Below, piece after piece: positions 1-12,317 of a stretch of 64,000 nucleotides of DNA. The translations under genes and the position numbers were made by a program. Under the pieces are notes generated by a model. The model made no database searches and was not told where the DNA came from. It worked only from the letters and a program-made list of their open reading frames with translations. Location of the stretch: positions 69,025,501 to 69,089,500 of the forward strand of contig CM059582.1 in NCBI GenBank assembly GCA_030407085.1. Reading direction: 5' to 3'. Position 1 is the stretch's first letter, and each line of letters starts with the position of its first letter. The stretch is from Trichopria drosophilae (Eukaryota > Arthropoda > Insecta > Hymenoptera > Diapriidae).

Positions 1-2536
1 AATTTATTATTGACGTATAAAGTTTTTTGCTTAATTTGGGGACGTTGGAAGATTAGAATTAAATTATTTTTGACGTTTAAAGTTTTTTGCTTAATGTGGG
101 GACGATGGAAGAGTAAAATGAATTTTTTTTTTTTAATATAAAGTTTTTTGCATAATTTGGGGACGATTGAAGATTAAAATGAAATTATTTCTGACGTATC
201 AAGTTTTTTGCATAATTTGCGGACGATGGAAGATTAGAATAAATTTATTATTGACTTGTAAAGTGTTTTGCTTAATTTGGGGACGATTGGAGTTTAAAAT
301 GAATTTATTATTGACGTATAAAGTTTTTTGCTTAATTTGGGCACGATGGAAGATTAGAATTAATTTATTTTTGTCGTATCAAGTTTTTTTGCTTAATTTG
401 GGGATGATGGAAGATTAAAATGAATTTATTTTTGGCGTATAAAGTTTTTTTGCATAATTTAGGGCCGATGGACGATTGGAATTAATTTATTTTTGACGTA
501 TAAATTTTTTGATTAATTTTGGGACGATGGAAGAATAAAATGAATTTATTTTTTACGTATAAAGTTTTTTGCTTAATTTGGGGACGATTGAATATTAAAA
601 TGAATTTATTTTCTCCGAATCTAGTTTCCTATTCAATTTGACGCCGTTAGAAGATTAAAATGAATTTATTTTCAACGAATCTAGTTTTTTGTTTAATTTG
701 ATGCTGTTAGGAGATTAAAATGAATTCATTTTTTACTAATCAAGTTTTTTTCTAATTTGGGGCTGATAGGAGATGAGAATGACTTTATTGTTTACTAATC
801 AACTTTTTTGTCTAATTTGGGACCGATAGGAGATGAGACTGAATTTATTTTTACTAATCAAGTTTTTTGTTGCATTTGTAACCGTTAGAATATTAAAATT
901 AATTTATTATCTACGAATCTAGTTTCCTGTTCAATTTGACGCCGTTAGAAGATTAAAATGAACTTATTTTGTACGGATCTAGTTTCCTGCATCATTTAGG
1001 GCCGATGGAAGATTAGAATTAATTTATTTTTGACGTATAGAGTTTTTTGCTTAATTTGGGGACGATGGAAGATTAAAATGAATTTATTATTGACGTATAA
1101 AGTTTTTTGCTTAATTTGGGGATGATGGAAGGTTAAAATGAATATATTTTTGATGTATAAAGTTTTTTGCTTAATTTGGGAACGATGGAAGATTAAAATG
1201 GATTTATTTTTGGCGTATAAAGTTTTTTGCATAATTTTGGGAGGATGGAAGATTAGAATTAATTTATTTTTGACGTATAAAGTTTTTTGCTTAATTTGGG
1301 GACGATGGAAGATTAAAATTAATTTATTTTTGGTGTATAAAGTTTTTTGCTTAATTTGGGGACGATTGAAGTTTAAAATGAATGTCTTTTTGGCGTATAA
1401 AGTTTTTTGCTTAATTTGGGGACGATCGAAGATTAAAATGGAATTATTTTTGACGTATCAAGTTTTTTGCTTAATTTGGGGACGATGGAAGATTAGAGTG
1501 AATTTATTATTGACTTATATAGTTTTTTGCTTAATTTGGGGACGATGGGAGGATAAAATGAATTTATTATTGACGTATAAAGTTTTTTGCTTAATTTGGG
1601 CACGATGGAAGAATAAAATTAATATATTTTTGACGTATCAAGTTTTTTGCATAATTTGGGGATGATGGAAGATTAGAATGAATTTATTATTGACTTATAA
1701 AGTTTTTTGCTTAATTTGGGGACGATGGAAGATTAAAATGAATTTATTTTAGGCGTATAATGTTTCTTGCATCATTTAGGGCCGATGGAAGATTAGAATT
1801 AATTTATTTTTGACGTATAGAGTTTTTTGCTTAATTTGGGGACGATGGAAGATTAAAATGAATTTATTATTGACGTATAAAGTTTTTTGCTTAATTTGGG
1901 GACGTTGGAAGATTAGAATTAAATTATTTTTGACGTTTAAAGTTTTTTGCTTAATGTGGGGACGATGGAAGAGTAAAATGAATTTTTTTTTTTTAATATA
2001 AAGTTTTTTGCATAATTTGGGGACGATTGAAGATTAAAATGAAATTATTTCTGACGTATCAAGTTTTTTGCATAATTTGCGGACGATGGAAGATTAGAAT
2101 AAATTTATTATTGACTTGTAAAGTGTTTTGCTTAATTTGGGGACGATTGGAGGTTAAAATGAATTTATTATTGACGTATAAAGTTTTTTGCTTAATTTGG
2201 GCACGGTGGAAGATTAGAATTAATTTATTTTTGACGTATCAAGTTTTTTTGCTTAATTTGGGGATGATGGAAGATTAAAATGAATTTATTTTTGGCGTAT
2301 AAAGTTTTTTGCATAATTTAGGGCCGATGGACGATTGGAATTAATTTATTTTTGACGTATAAATTTTTTGATTAATTTTGGGACGATGGAAGAATAAAAT
2401 GAATTTATTATTGACGTATAAAGTTTTTTGCTTAATTTGGGGATGATGGAAGGTTAAAATGAATATATTTTTGATGTATAAAGTTTTTTGCTTAATTTGG
2501 GGACGATGGAAGATTAAAATGGATTTATTTTTGGCG
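1..2536. repeat. 60-bp minisatellite array, family A (left part)
   Basis: Tandem repeat with a unit of about 60 bp, recognisable by the core GTATAAAGTTTTTTGCTTAA followed by TTTGGGGACGATGGAAGAT. Most units are 80-95% alike by eye. A diverged sub-block with the core TCTAGTTTCCT and GACGCCGTTAGAAG lies at 601-990. The block at the very start reappears almost unchanged from 1861, so there is higher-order structure of about 1.86 kb. Because 60 is a multiple of three and the unit lacks stops in one frame, long meaningless reading frames run through it. The array begins before the window. Confidence 0.97.
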
Positions 2537-3526
2537 TGTTATGATCCGTATAATTTTTAAATTTTATTATATAAATATTTTATTTCATTTTCATTTATTA
2601 TAATATATCTAATTTCATTGCATTAGACAAATTAATACTGAACGGTATTGTGGATTATTCCGTTCTAATGCAATGTAAAAAGGGATTATAGTTTTATAAA
2701 ATTTAAAATAATTAAATAGTAATAGAATTTCTATTTGAGAACGAAATAGAAATAAGTATTCTCTAATACAAATGAACCGGATCACAACTACGCGCGACAC
2801 ATGCATACGCTCACCGGCCTAATGCGATTCCAAGAAATAGACTATTTCTTTTCAGTGACTATTATAATTTTCATACAATTATTAAATCGACAATTTCTAA
2901 TTTTATATTTTAATTAAAAAGAACATATTATTATATTGGGATTTTTAATACTAAATAGTATTTTGGATTTATTCCATTCCAATATAATAATATTAATAAT
3001 TAGTAATTAGTTATACAAATAAAATAAATTTATGTAATTGTGTAACATAATATGTATGTATCATTGTATAGGTTGTAGGTCGTATTTGTGTGTGTAAATG
3101 CGTGAGTCTTCGGTATATCTGTTTATGTATTATATTATTTATCGTGTGTATGTACTTTGTAAGTGTGCAAGGATGATATTCTGACTTGACGAAAAGTTGA
3201 ATGTGTCAACTGTCAAGCAGTTAACTTCTAGAGTCGGACCTGACTACATCCAGAAATAGCAAGCGACATAGTTTGTGTAATTTAGCTATTAAATTAAAGT
3301 GCTAATAGATTATCGAGGTAAGAAATATTTCGCGATAATTGTTTTAGTTAAATAAATAATAATAAATAAATTCGAACGTGTGTGGTGAGTTTTTTTTAGT
3401 GTTGTGTCGTCCAGATATTTAGATAGACTCAGGTATCATTTCATTTCTATTTTTTTTTGCGAATTCCTGTATAGGAATAGTGAAGGTATCCCGGACCATA
3501 AAATAAATTCCGTTACTATCGTAACA
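2537..3526. mobile_element. Solo LTR inside the minisatellite
   Basis: A 990-bp non-repetitive segment interrupts the array in the middle of a unit. It begins TGTTATGATCC and ends ATCGTAACA, giving the TG...CA ends and a TGTTA/TAACA terminal inverted repeat typical of LTRs. The 4-bp target duplication GGCG lies at 2533-2536 and 3527-3530, and the minisatellite unit resumes exactly after it. There is no coding sequence. A 4-bp duplication fits a Ty3/gypsy-type integrase. The parent family is not the same as the other LTRs in this window as far as I can see. Confidence 0.8.
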
Positions 3527-6500
3527 GGCGTATAAAGTTTTTTGCATAATTTTGGGAGGATGGAAGATTAGAATTAATTTATTTTTGACGTATAAAGTTT
3601 TTTGCTTAATTTGGGGACGATGGAAGATTAAAATTAATTTATTTTTGGTGTATAAAGTTTTTTGCTTAATTTGGGGACGATTGAAGTTTAAAATGAATGT
3701 CTTTTTGGCGTATAAAGTTTTTTGCTTAATTTGGGGACGATCGAAGATTAAAATGGAATTATTTTTGACGTATCAAGTTTTTTGCTTAATTTGGGGACGA
3801 TGGAAGATTAGAGTGAATTTATTATTGACTTATATAGTTTTTTGCTTAATTTTGGGACGATGGGAGGATAAAATGAATTTATTATTGACGTATAAAGTAT
3901 TTTGCTTAATTTGGGCACGATGGAAGATTAAAATTAATATATTTATGACGTATCAAGTTTTTTGCATAATTTGGGGATGATGGAAGATTAGTATGAATTT
4001 ATTATTGACTTATAAAGTTTTTTGCTTAATTTGGGGACGATGGAAGATTAAAATGATTTTATTTTAGGCGTATAATGTTTCTTGCATCATTTAGGGCCGA
4101 TGGAAGATTAGAATTAATTTATTTTTGACGTATAGAGTTTTTTGCTTAATTTGGGGACGATGGAAGATTAAAATGAATTTATTATTGACGTATAAAGTTT
4201 TTTGCTTAATTTGGGGACGTTGGAAGATTAGAATTAAATTATTTTTGACGTTTAAAGTTTTTTGCTTAATGTGGGGACGATGGAAGAGTAAAATGAATTT
4301 TTTTTTTTTAATATAAAGTTTTTTGCATAATTTGGGGACGATTGAAGATTAAAATGAAATTATTTCTGACGTATCAAGTTTTTTGCATAATTTGCGGACG
4401 ATGGAAGATTAGAATAAATTTATTATTGACTTGTAAAGTGTTTTGCTTAATTTGGGGACGATTGGAGGTTAAAATGAATTTATTATTGACGTATAAAGTT
4501 TTTTGCTTAATTTGGGCACGGTGGAAGATTAGAATTAATTTATTTTTGACGTATCAAGTTTTTTTGCTTAATTTGGGGATGATGGAAGATTAAAATGAAT
4601 TTATTTTTGGCGTATAAAGTTTTTTGCATAATTCAGGGCCGATGGACGATTGGAATTAATTTATTTTTGACGTATAAATTTTTTGATTAATTTTGGGACG
4701 ATGGAAGAATAAAATGAATTTATTTTTTACGTATAAAGTTTTTTGCTTAATTTGGGGACGATTGAATATTAAAATGAATTTATTTTCTCCAAATCTAGTT
4801 TCCTATTCAATTTGACGCCGTTAGAAGATTAAAATGAATTTATTTTCAACGAATCTAGTTTTTTGTTTAATTTGATGCCGTTAGGAGATTAAAATGAATT
4901 CATTTTTTACTAATCAAGTTTTTTGTCTAATTTGGGGCTGATAGGAGATGAGAATGACTTTATTGTTTACTAATCAACTTTTTTGTCTAATTTGGGACCG
5001 ATAGGAGATGAGACTGAATTTATTTTTACTAATTAAGTTTTTTGTTGCATTTGTAACCGTTAGAATATTAAAATGAATTTAATATCTACGAATCTAGTTT
5101 CCTGTTCAATTTGACGCCGTTAGAAGATTAAAATGAACTTATTTTGTACGGATCTAGTTTCCTGTTCAATTTGACATTAAAATGAATTTATTTTCAACGA
5201 ATCCAGTTTTTTTGTTCTATTTAGGGCCGATGGAAGATTAGAATGAATCTATTATTGACGTTTAAAGTTTTTTGCTTAATTTGGGGACGATGGGAGGTTA
5301 AAATGAATTTCTTATTGTCGTATAAAGAATTTGTTTTTGGCGTATAGAGTTTTTTGCTTAATTTAGGGACGATGGAAGATTTAAATGAATTTATTATCGA
5401 CGTATAAAGTTTTTTGCTTAATTTGGGGATAATGGAAGATTAAAATGAATTTATTTTTGGCGTATAAAGTTTTTTGCATAATTTAGGGCCGATGGAAGAT
5501 TGGAATTAATTTATTTTTGACGTATAAATTTTTTGATTAATTTTGGGACGATGGAAGAATAAAATGAATTTATTTTTTTTTGTCTAATTTGGGGCTGATA
5601 GGAGATGAGAATGACTTTATTGTTTACTAATCAACTTTTTTGTCTAATTTGGGACCGATAGGAGATGAGACTGAATTTATTTTTACTAATCAAGTTTTTT
5701 GTTGCATTTGTAACCGTTAGAATATTAAAATAAATTTATTATCTACGAATCTAGTTTCCTGTTCAATTTGACGCCGTTAGAAGATTAAAATGAACTTATT
5801 TTGTACGGATCTAGTTTCCTGCATCATTTAGGGCCGATGGAAGATTAGAATTAATTTATTTTTGACGTATAGAGTTTTTTGCTTAATTTGGGGACGATGG
5901 AAGATTAAAATGAATTTATTATTGACGTATAAAGTTTTTTGCTTAATTTGGGGACGTTGGAAGATTAGAATTAAATTATTTTTGACGTTTAAAGTTTTTT
6001 GCTTCATGTGGGGACGATGGAAGAGTAAAATGAAATTATTTCTGACGTATCAAGTTTTTGGCATAATTTGCGGACGATGGAAGATTAGAATAAATTTATT
6101 ATTGACTTGTAAAGTGTTTTGCTTAATTTGGGGACGATTGGAGGTTAAAATGAATTTATTATTGACGTATAGAGTTTTTTGCTTAATTTAGGGACGATGG
6201 AAGATTTAAATGAATTTATTATCGACGTATAAAGTTTTTTGCTTAATTTGGGGATAATGGAAGATTAAAATGAATTTATTTTTGGCGTATAAAGTTTTTT
6301 GCATAATTTAGGGCCGATGGAAGATTGGAATTAATTTATTTTTGACGTATAAATTTTTTGATTAATTTTGGGACGATGGAAGAATAAAATGAATTTATTT
6401 TTTACGTATAAAGTTTTTTGCTTAATTTGGGGACGATTGAATATTAAAATGAATTTATTTTCTCCGAATCTAGTTTCCTATTCAATTTGACGCCGTTAGA

Positions 6501-9500
6501 AGATTAGAATGAATTTATTTTCAACGAATCTAGTTTTTTGTTTAATTTGATGCCGTTAGGAGATTAAAATGAATTCATTTTTTACTAATCAAGTTTTTTG
6601 TCTAATTTGGGGCTGATAGGAGATGAGAATGACTTTATTGTTTACTAATCAACTTTTTTGTCTAATTTGGGACCGATAGGAGATGAGACTGAATTTATTT
6701 TTACTAATCAAGTTTTTTGTTGCATTTGTAACCGTTAGAATATTAAAATGAATTTATTATCTACGAATCTAGTTTCCTGTTCAATTTGACGCCGTTAGAA
6801 GATTAAAATGAACTTATTTTGTACGGATCTAGTTTCCTGTTCAATTTGACATTAAAATGAATTTATTTTCAACGAATCCAGTTTTTTTGTTTAATTTAGG
6901 GCCGATGGAAGATTAGAATGAATCTATTATTGACGTTTAAAGTTTTTTGCTTAATTTGGGGACGATGGGAGGTTAAAATGAATTTCTTATTGACGTATAA
7001 AGAATTTCTTTTTGGCGTATAGAGTTTTTTGCTTAATTTAGGGACGATGGAAGATTTAAATGAATTTATTATCGACGTATAAAGTTTTTTGCTTAATTTG
7101 GGGATGATGGAAGGTTAAAATGAATATATTTTTGATGTATAAAGTATTTTGCTTAATTTGGGGACGATGGAAGATTAAAATGGATTTATTTTTGGCGTAT
7201 AAAGTTTTTTGCATAATTTTCGGGGGATGGAAGATTAGAATTAATTTATTTTTGACGTATAAAGTTTTTTGCTTAATTTGGGGACGATGGAAGATTAAAA
7301 TTAATTTATTTTTGGTGTATAAAGTTTTTTGCTTAATATGGGGACGATTGAAGTTTAAAAGGAATGTCTTTTTGGCGTATAAAGTTTTTTGCTTAATTTG
7401 GGGACGATGGGAGGATAAAATGAATTTATTATTGACGTATAAAGTATTTTGCTTAATTTGGGCACGATGGAAGATTAAAATTAATATATTTTTGACGTAT
7501 CAAGTTTTTTGCATAATTCGGGGATGATGGGAGATTAGTATGAATTTATTATTGACTTATAAAGTTTTTTGCTTAATTTGGGGACGATGGAAGATTAAAA
7601 TGATTTTATTTTAGGCGTATAAGGTTTCTTGCATCATTTAGGGCCGATGGAAGATTAGAATTAAATTATTTTTGACGTATAGAGTTTTTTGCTTAATTTG
7701 GGGACGATGGAAGATTAGAGTGAATTTATTATTGACTTATATAGTTTTTTGCTTAATTTTGGGACGATGGGAGGATAAAATGAATTTATTATTGACGTAT
7801 AAAGTATTTTGCTTAATTTGGGCACGATGGAAGATTAAAATTAATATATTTATGACGTATCAAGTTTTTTGCATAATTTGGGGACGATGGAAGATTAGAA
7901 TGAATTTATTATTGACTTATAAAGTTTTTTGCTTAATTTGGGGACGATGGAAGATTAAAATGAATTTATTTTAGGCGTATAATGTTTCTTGCATCATTTA
8001 GGGCCGATGGAAGATTAGAATTAATTTATTTTTGACGTATAAAGTTTTTTGCTTAATTTGGGGACGATGGAAGATTAAAATGAATTTATTATTGACTTAT
8101 ATAGTTTTTTGCTTAATTTGGGGATGATGGAAGGTTAAAATGAATTTAATTTTGATGTATAAAGTTTTTTGCTTAATTTGGGGACGATGGAAGATTAAAA
8201 TGAATTTATTTTTGGCGTATAAAGTTTTTTGCTTAATTTGGAGACGATGGGAGGTTAAAATGAATTTATTATTGACGTATAAAGAATTTCTTTTTGGCGT
8301 ATAGAGTTTTTTGCTTAATTTGGGGACGATGGAAGATTAGAATTAATTTATTTTTGATGTATAAAGTTTTTTGCTTAATTTGGGGACGATGGAAGATTAA
8401 AATGAATTTATTTTTGGCGTATAAAGTTTTTTGCTTAATTTGGGGACGATGGGAGGTTAAAATGAATTTATTATTGACGTATAAAGAATTTCTTTTTGGC
8501 GTATAGAGTTTTTTGCTTAATTTGGGGACGATGGAAGATTAGAATTAATTTATTTTTGACGTATAAAGTTTTTTGCTTAATTTGGGGACGATGGAAGATT
8601 AAAATTAATTTATTTTTGGCGTATAAAGTTTTTTGCTTAATTTGGGGACGATGGGAGGTTAAAATGAATTTATTATTGACGTATAAAGAATTTCTTTTTG
8701 GCGTATAGAGTTTTTTGCTTAATTTGGGGACGATGGAAGATTAGAATTAATTTATTTTTGACGTATAAAGTTTTTTGCTTAATTTGGGGACGATGGAAGA
8801 TTAAAATTAATTTATTTTTGGTGTATAAAGTTTTTTGCTTAATTTGGGGACGATCGAAGATTAAAATGGAATTATTTTAGGCGTATAATGTTTCTTGCAT
8901 CATTTAGGGCCGATGGAAGATTAGAATTAATTTATTTTTGACGTATAGAGTTTTTTGCTTAATTTGGGGACGATGGAAGATTAGAGTGAATTTATTATTG
9001 ACGTATAAAGTTTTTTGCTTAATTTGGGGACGATGGAAGATTAGAATTAAATTATTTTTGACGTTTAAAGTTTTTTGCTTAATGTGGGGACGATGGAAGA
9101 GTAAAATGAATTTTTGTTTTTTTAATATAAAGTTTTTTGCATAATTTGGGGACGATTGAAGATTAAAATGAAATTATTTCTGACGTATCAAGTTTTTTGC
9201 ATAATTTGGGGACGATGGAAGATTAGAGTGAATTTATTATTGACTTATATAGTTTTTTGCTTAATTTGGGGACGATGGGAGGATAAAATGAATTTATTAT
9301 TGACGTATAAAGTTTTTTGCTTAATTTGGGCACGATGGAAGAATAAAATTAATATATTTTTGACGTATCAAGTTTTTTGCATAATTTGGGGATGATGGAA
9401 GATTAGAATGAATTTATTATTGACTTATAAAGTTTTTTGCTTAATTTGGGGACGATGGAAGATTAAAATGAATTTATTTTAGGCGTATAATGTTTCTTGC

Positions 9501-11816
9501 ATCATTTAGGGCCGATGGAAGATTAGAATTAATTTATTTTTGACGTATAGAGTTTTTTGCTTAATTTGGGGACGATGGAAGATTAGAATTGATTTATTTT
9601 TGGTGTATAAAGTTTTTTGCTTAATTTGGGGACGATGGAAGATTAGAATTAAATTATTTTTGACGTTTAAAGTTTTTTGCTTAATGTGGGGACGATGGAA
9701 GAGTAAAATGAATTTTTGTTTTTTTAATATAAAGTTTTTTGCATAATTTGGGGACGATTGAAGATTAAAATGAAATTATTTCTGACGTATCAAGTTTTTT
9801 GCATAATTTGCGGACGATGGAAGATTAGAATAAATTTATTATTGACTTGTAAAGTTTTTTGCTTAATTTGTGGACGATGGGAGGTTAAAATGAATTTATT
9901 ATTGACGTATAAAGTTTTTTGCTTAATTTGGGCATGATGGAAGATTAGAATTGATTTATTTTTGATGTATAAAGTTTTTTGCTTAATTTGGGGACGATTG
10001 AAGATTAAAATGAATGTCTTTTTGGCTAATAAAGTTTTTTGCTTAATTTGGGGACGATCGAAGATTAAAATGGAATTATTTTTGACGTATCAAGTTTTTT
10101 TGCTTAATTTGGGGATGATGGAAGATTAAAATGAATTTATTTTTGGCGTATAAAGTTTTTTGCATAATTTAGGGCCGATGGAAGATTGGAATTAATTTAT
10201 TTTTGAAGTATAAATTTTTTGATTAATTTTGGGACGATGGAAGAATAAAATGAATTTATTTTTTACGTATAAAGTTTTTTGCTTAATTTGGGGACGATTG
10301 AATATTAAAATGAATTTATTTTCTCCGAATCTAGTTTCCTATTCAATTTGACGCCGTTAGAAGATTAAAATGAATTTATTTTCAACGAATCTAGTTTTTT
10401 GTTTAATTTGATGCCGTTAGGAGATTAAAATGAATTCATTTTTTACTAATCAAGTTTTTTGTCTAATTTGGGGCCGATAGGAGATGAGAATGACTTTATT
10501 GTTTACTAATCAACTTTTTTGTCTAATTTGGGACCGATAGGAGATGAGACTGAATTTATTTTTACTAATCAAGTTTTTTGTTGCATTTGTAACCGTTAGA
10601 ATATTAAAATGAATTTATTATCTACCAATCTAGTTTCCTGTTCAATTTGACGCCGTTAGAAGATTAAAATGAACTTATTTTGTACAGATCTAGTTTCCTG
10701 TTCAATTTGACATTAAAATGAATTTATTTTCAACGAATCCAGTTTTTTTGTTTAATTTAGGGCCGATGGAAGATTAGAATGAATCTATTATTGACGTTTA
10801 AAGTTTTTTGCATAATTTGGGCATGATGGAAGGTTAAAATGAATTTATTTTTGACGTATAAAGTTTTTTGCTTAATTTGGGGACGATGGGAGATTAGAGT
10901 GAATTTATTATTGACTTATAAAGTTTTTTGCTTAATTTGGGGACGATGGGAGGTTAAAATGAATTTATTATTGACGTATAAAGAATTTCTTTTTGGCGTA
11001 TAGAGTTTTTTGCATCATTTAGGGCCGATGGAAGATTAGAATTAATTTATTTTTGACGTATAAAGTTTTTTGCTTAATTTGGGGACGATGGGAGGTTAAA
11101 ATGAATTTCTTATTGACGTATAAAGAATTTCTTTTTGGCGTATAGAGTTTTTTGCTTAATTTGGGGACGATGGAAGATTAGAGTGAATTTATTATTGACT
11201 TATATAGTTTTTTGCTTAATTTGGGGACAATGGGAGGATAAAATGAATTTATTATTGACGTATAAAATTTTTTGCTTAATTTGGGCACGATGGAAGATTA
11301 AAATTAATATATTTTTGACGTATCAAGTTTTTTGCATAATTTGGGGATTATGGAAGATTAGTATGAATTTATTATTGACTTATAAAGTTTTTTGCTTAAT
11401 TTGGGGACGATGGAAGATTAAAAGGATTTTATTTTAGGCGTATAATGTTTCTTGCATCATTTAGGGCCGATGGAAGATTAGAATTAATTTATTTTTGACG
11501 TATAGAGTTTTTTGCTTAATTTGGGGACGATGGAAGATTAGAATTGATTTATTTTTGGTGTATAAAGTTTTTTGCTTAATTTGGGGACGATGGAAGATTA
11601 GAATTAAATTATTTTTGACGTTTAAAGTTTTTTGCTTAATGTGGGGACGATGGAAGAGTAAAATGAATTTTTTTTTTTAATATAAAGTTTTTTGCATAAT
11701 TTGGGGACGATTGAAGATTAAAATGAATTTATTTTTGACGTATAAAGTTTTTTGCTTAATTTGGGGACGATCGAAGATTAAAATGGAATTATTTTTGACG
11801 TATCAAGTTTTTTGCT
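3527..11816. repeat. 60-bp minisatellite array, family A (right part)
   Basis: Continuation of the 60-bp array after the solo LTR. Blocks of the diverged TCTAGTTTCCT subtype recur near 4790-5180, 5745-5830, 6465-6870 and 10320-10740, so larger segments have been duplicated. The array stops abruptly in mid-unit at ...TTTTTTGCT, where the C15A block starts. No gene is present; the reading frames here are by-products of a stop-free 60-bp unit. Confidence 0.97.
8281..8840. repeat. 202-bp higher-order repeat, about three copies
   Basis: The segment starting AAAGAATTTCTTTTTGGCG occurs at 8281, 8483 and 8685, an exact 202-bp period. Each copy holds three 60-bp units plus a 22-bp remnant of a broken unit. 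The copies are nearly identical, so this is a recent local amplification inside the older array. Confidence 0.85.
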
Positions 11817-12315
11817 CCCCCCCCCCCACCCCCCCCCCCCCCCACCCCCCCCCCCCCCCACCCCCCCCCCCCCCCACCCCCCCCCCCCCCCACCCCCCCC
11901 CCCCCCCACCCCCCCCCCCCCCCACCCCCCCCCCCCCCCACCCCCCCCCCCCCCCACCCCCCCCCCCCCCCACCCCCCCCCCCCCCCACCCCCCCCCCCC
12001 CCCACCCCCCCCCCCCCCCACCCCCCCCCCCCCCCACCCCCCCCCCCCCCCACCCCCCCCCCCCCCCACCCCCCCCCCCCCCCACCCCCCCCCCCCCCCA
12101 CCCCCCCCCCCCCCCACCCCCCCCCCCCCCCACCCCCCCCCCCCCCCACCCCCCCCCCCCCCCACCCCCCCCCCCCCCCACCCCCCCCCCCCCCCACCCC
12201 CCCCCCCCCCCACCCCCCCCCCCCCCCACCCCCCCCCCCCCCCACCCCCCCCCCCCCCCACCCCCCCCCCCCCCCACCCCCCCCCCCCCCCACCCCCCCC
12301 CCCCCCCACCCCCCC
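11817..12315. repeat. (C15A)n block, 16-bp period, about 31 units
   Basis: About 500 bp consisting only of C runs broken by one A every 16 bases: A at 11828, 11844, 11860 and so on to 12308, with no deviation except a short final unit. The minus strand is G15T repeats, which could form G-quadruplexes. It joins a broken minisatellite unit on the left to a gypsy pol truncated inside the RT domain on the right. Such perfect long homopolymer runs are unusual for real DNA, so an assembly or sequencing artefact is a serious possibility. Confidence 0.9.
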
Positions 12316-12317
12316 AC

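Noticed and set aside
167..11680. Many 60-200 residue frames repeating the motif VFCLIWGRWK
   Set aside because: They follow from a stop-free 60-bp tandem unit. There is no promoter, no splice structure, and indels break the frame at random.
1..11816. Possible CRISPR array
   Set aside because: The repeats are head-to-tail without unique spacers, and all other content is eukaryotic.
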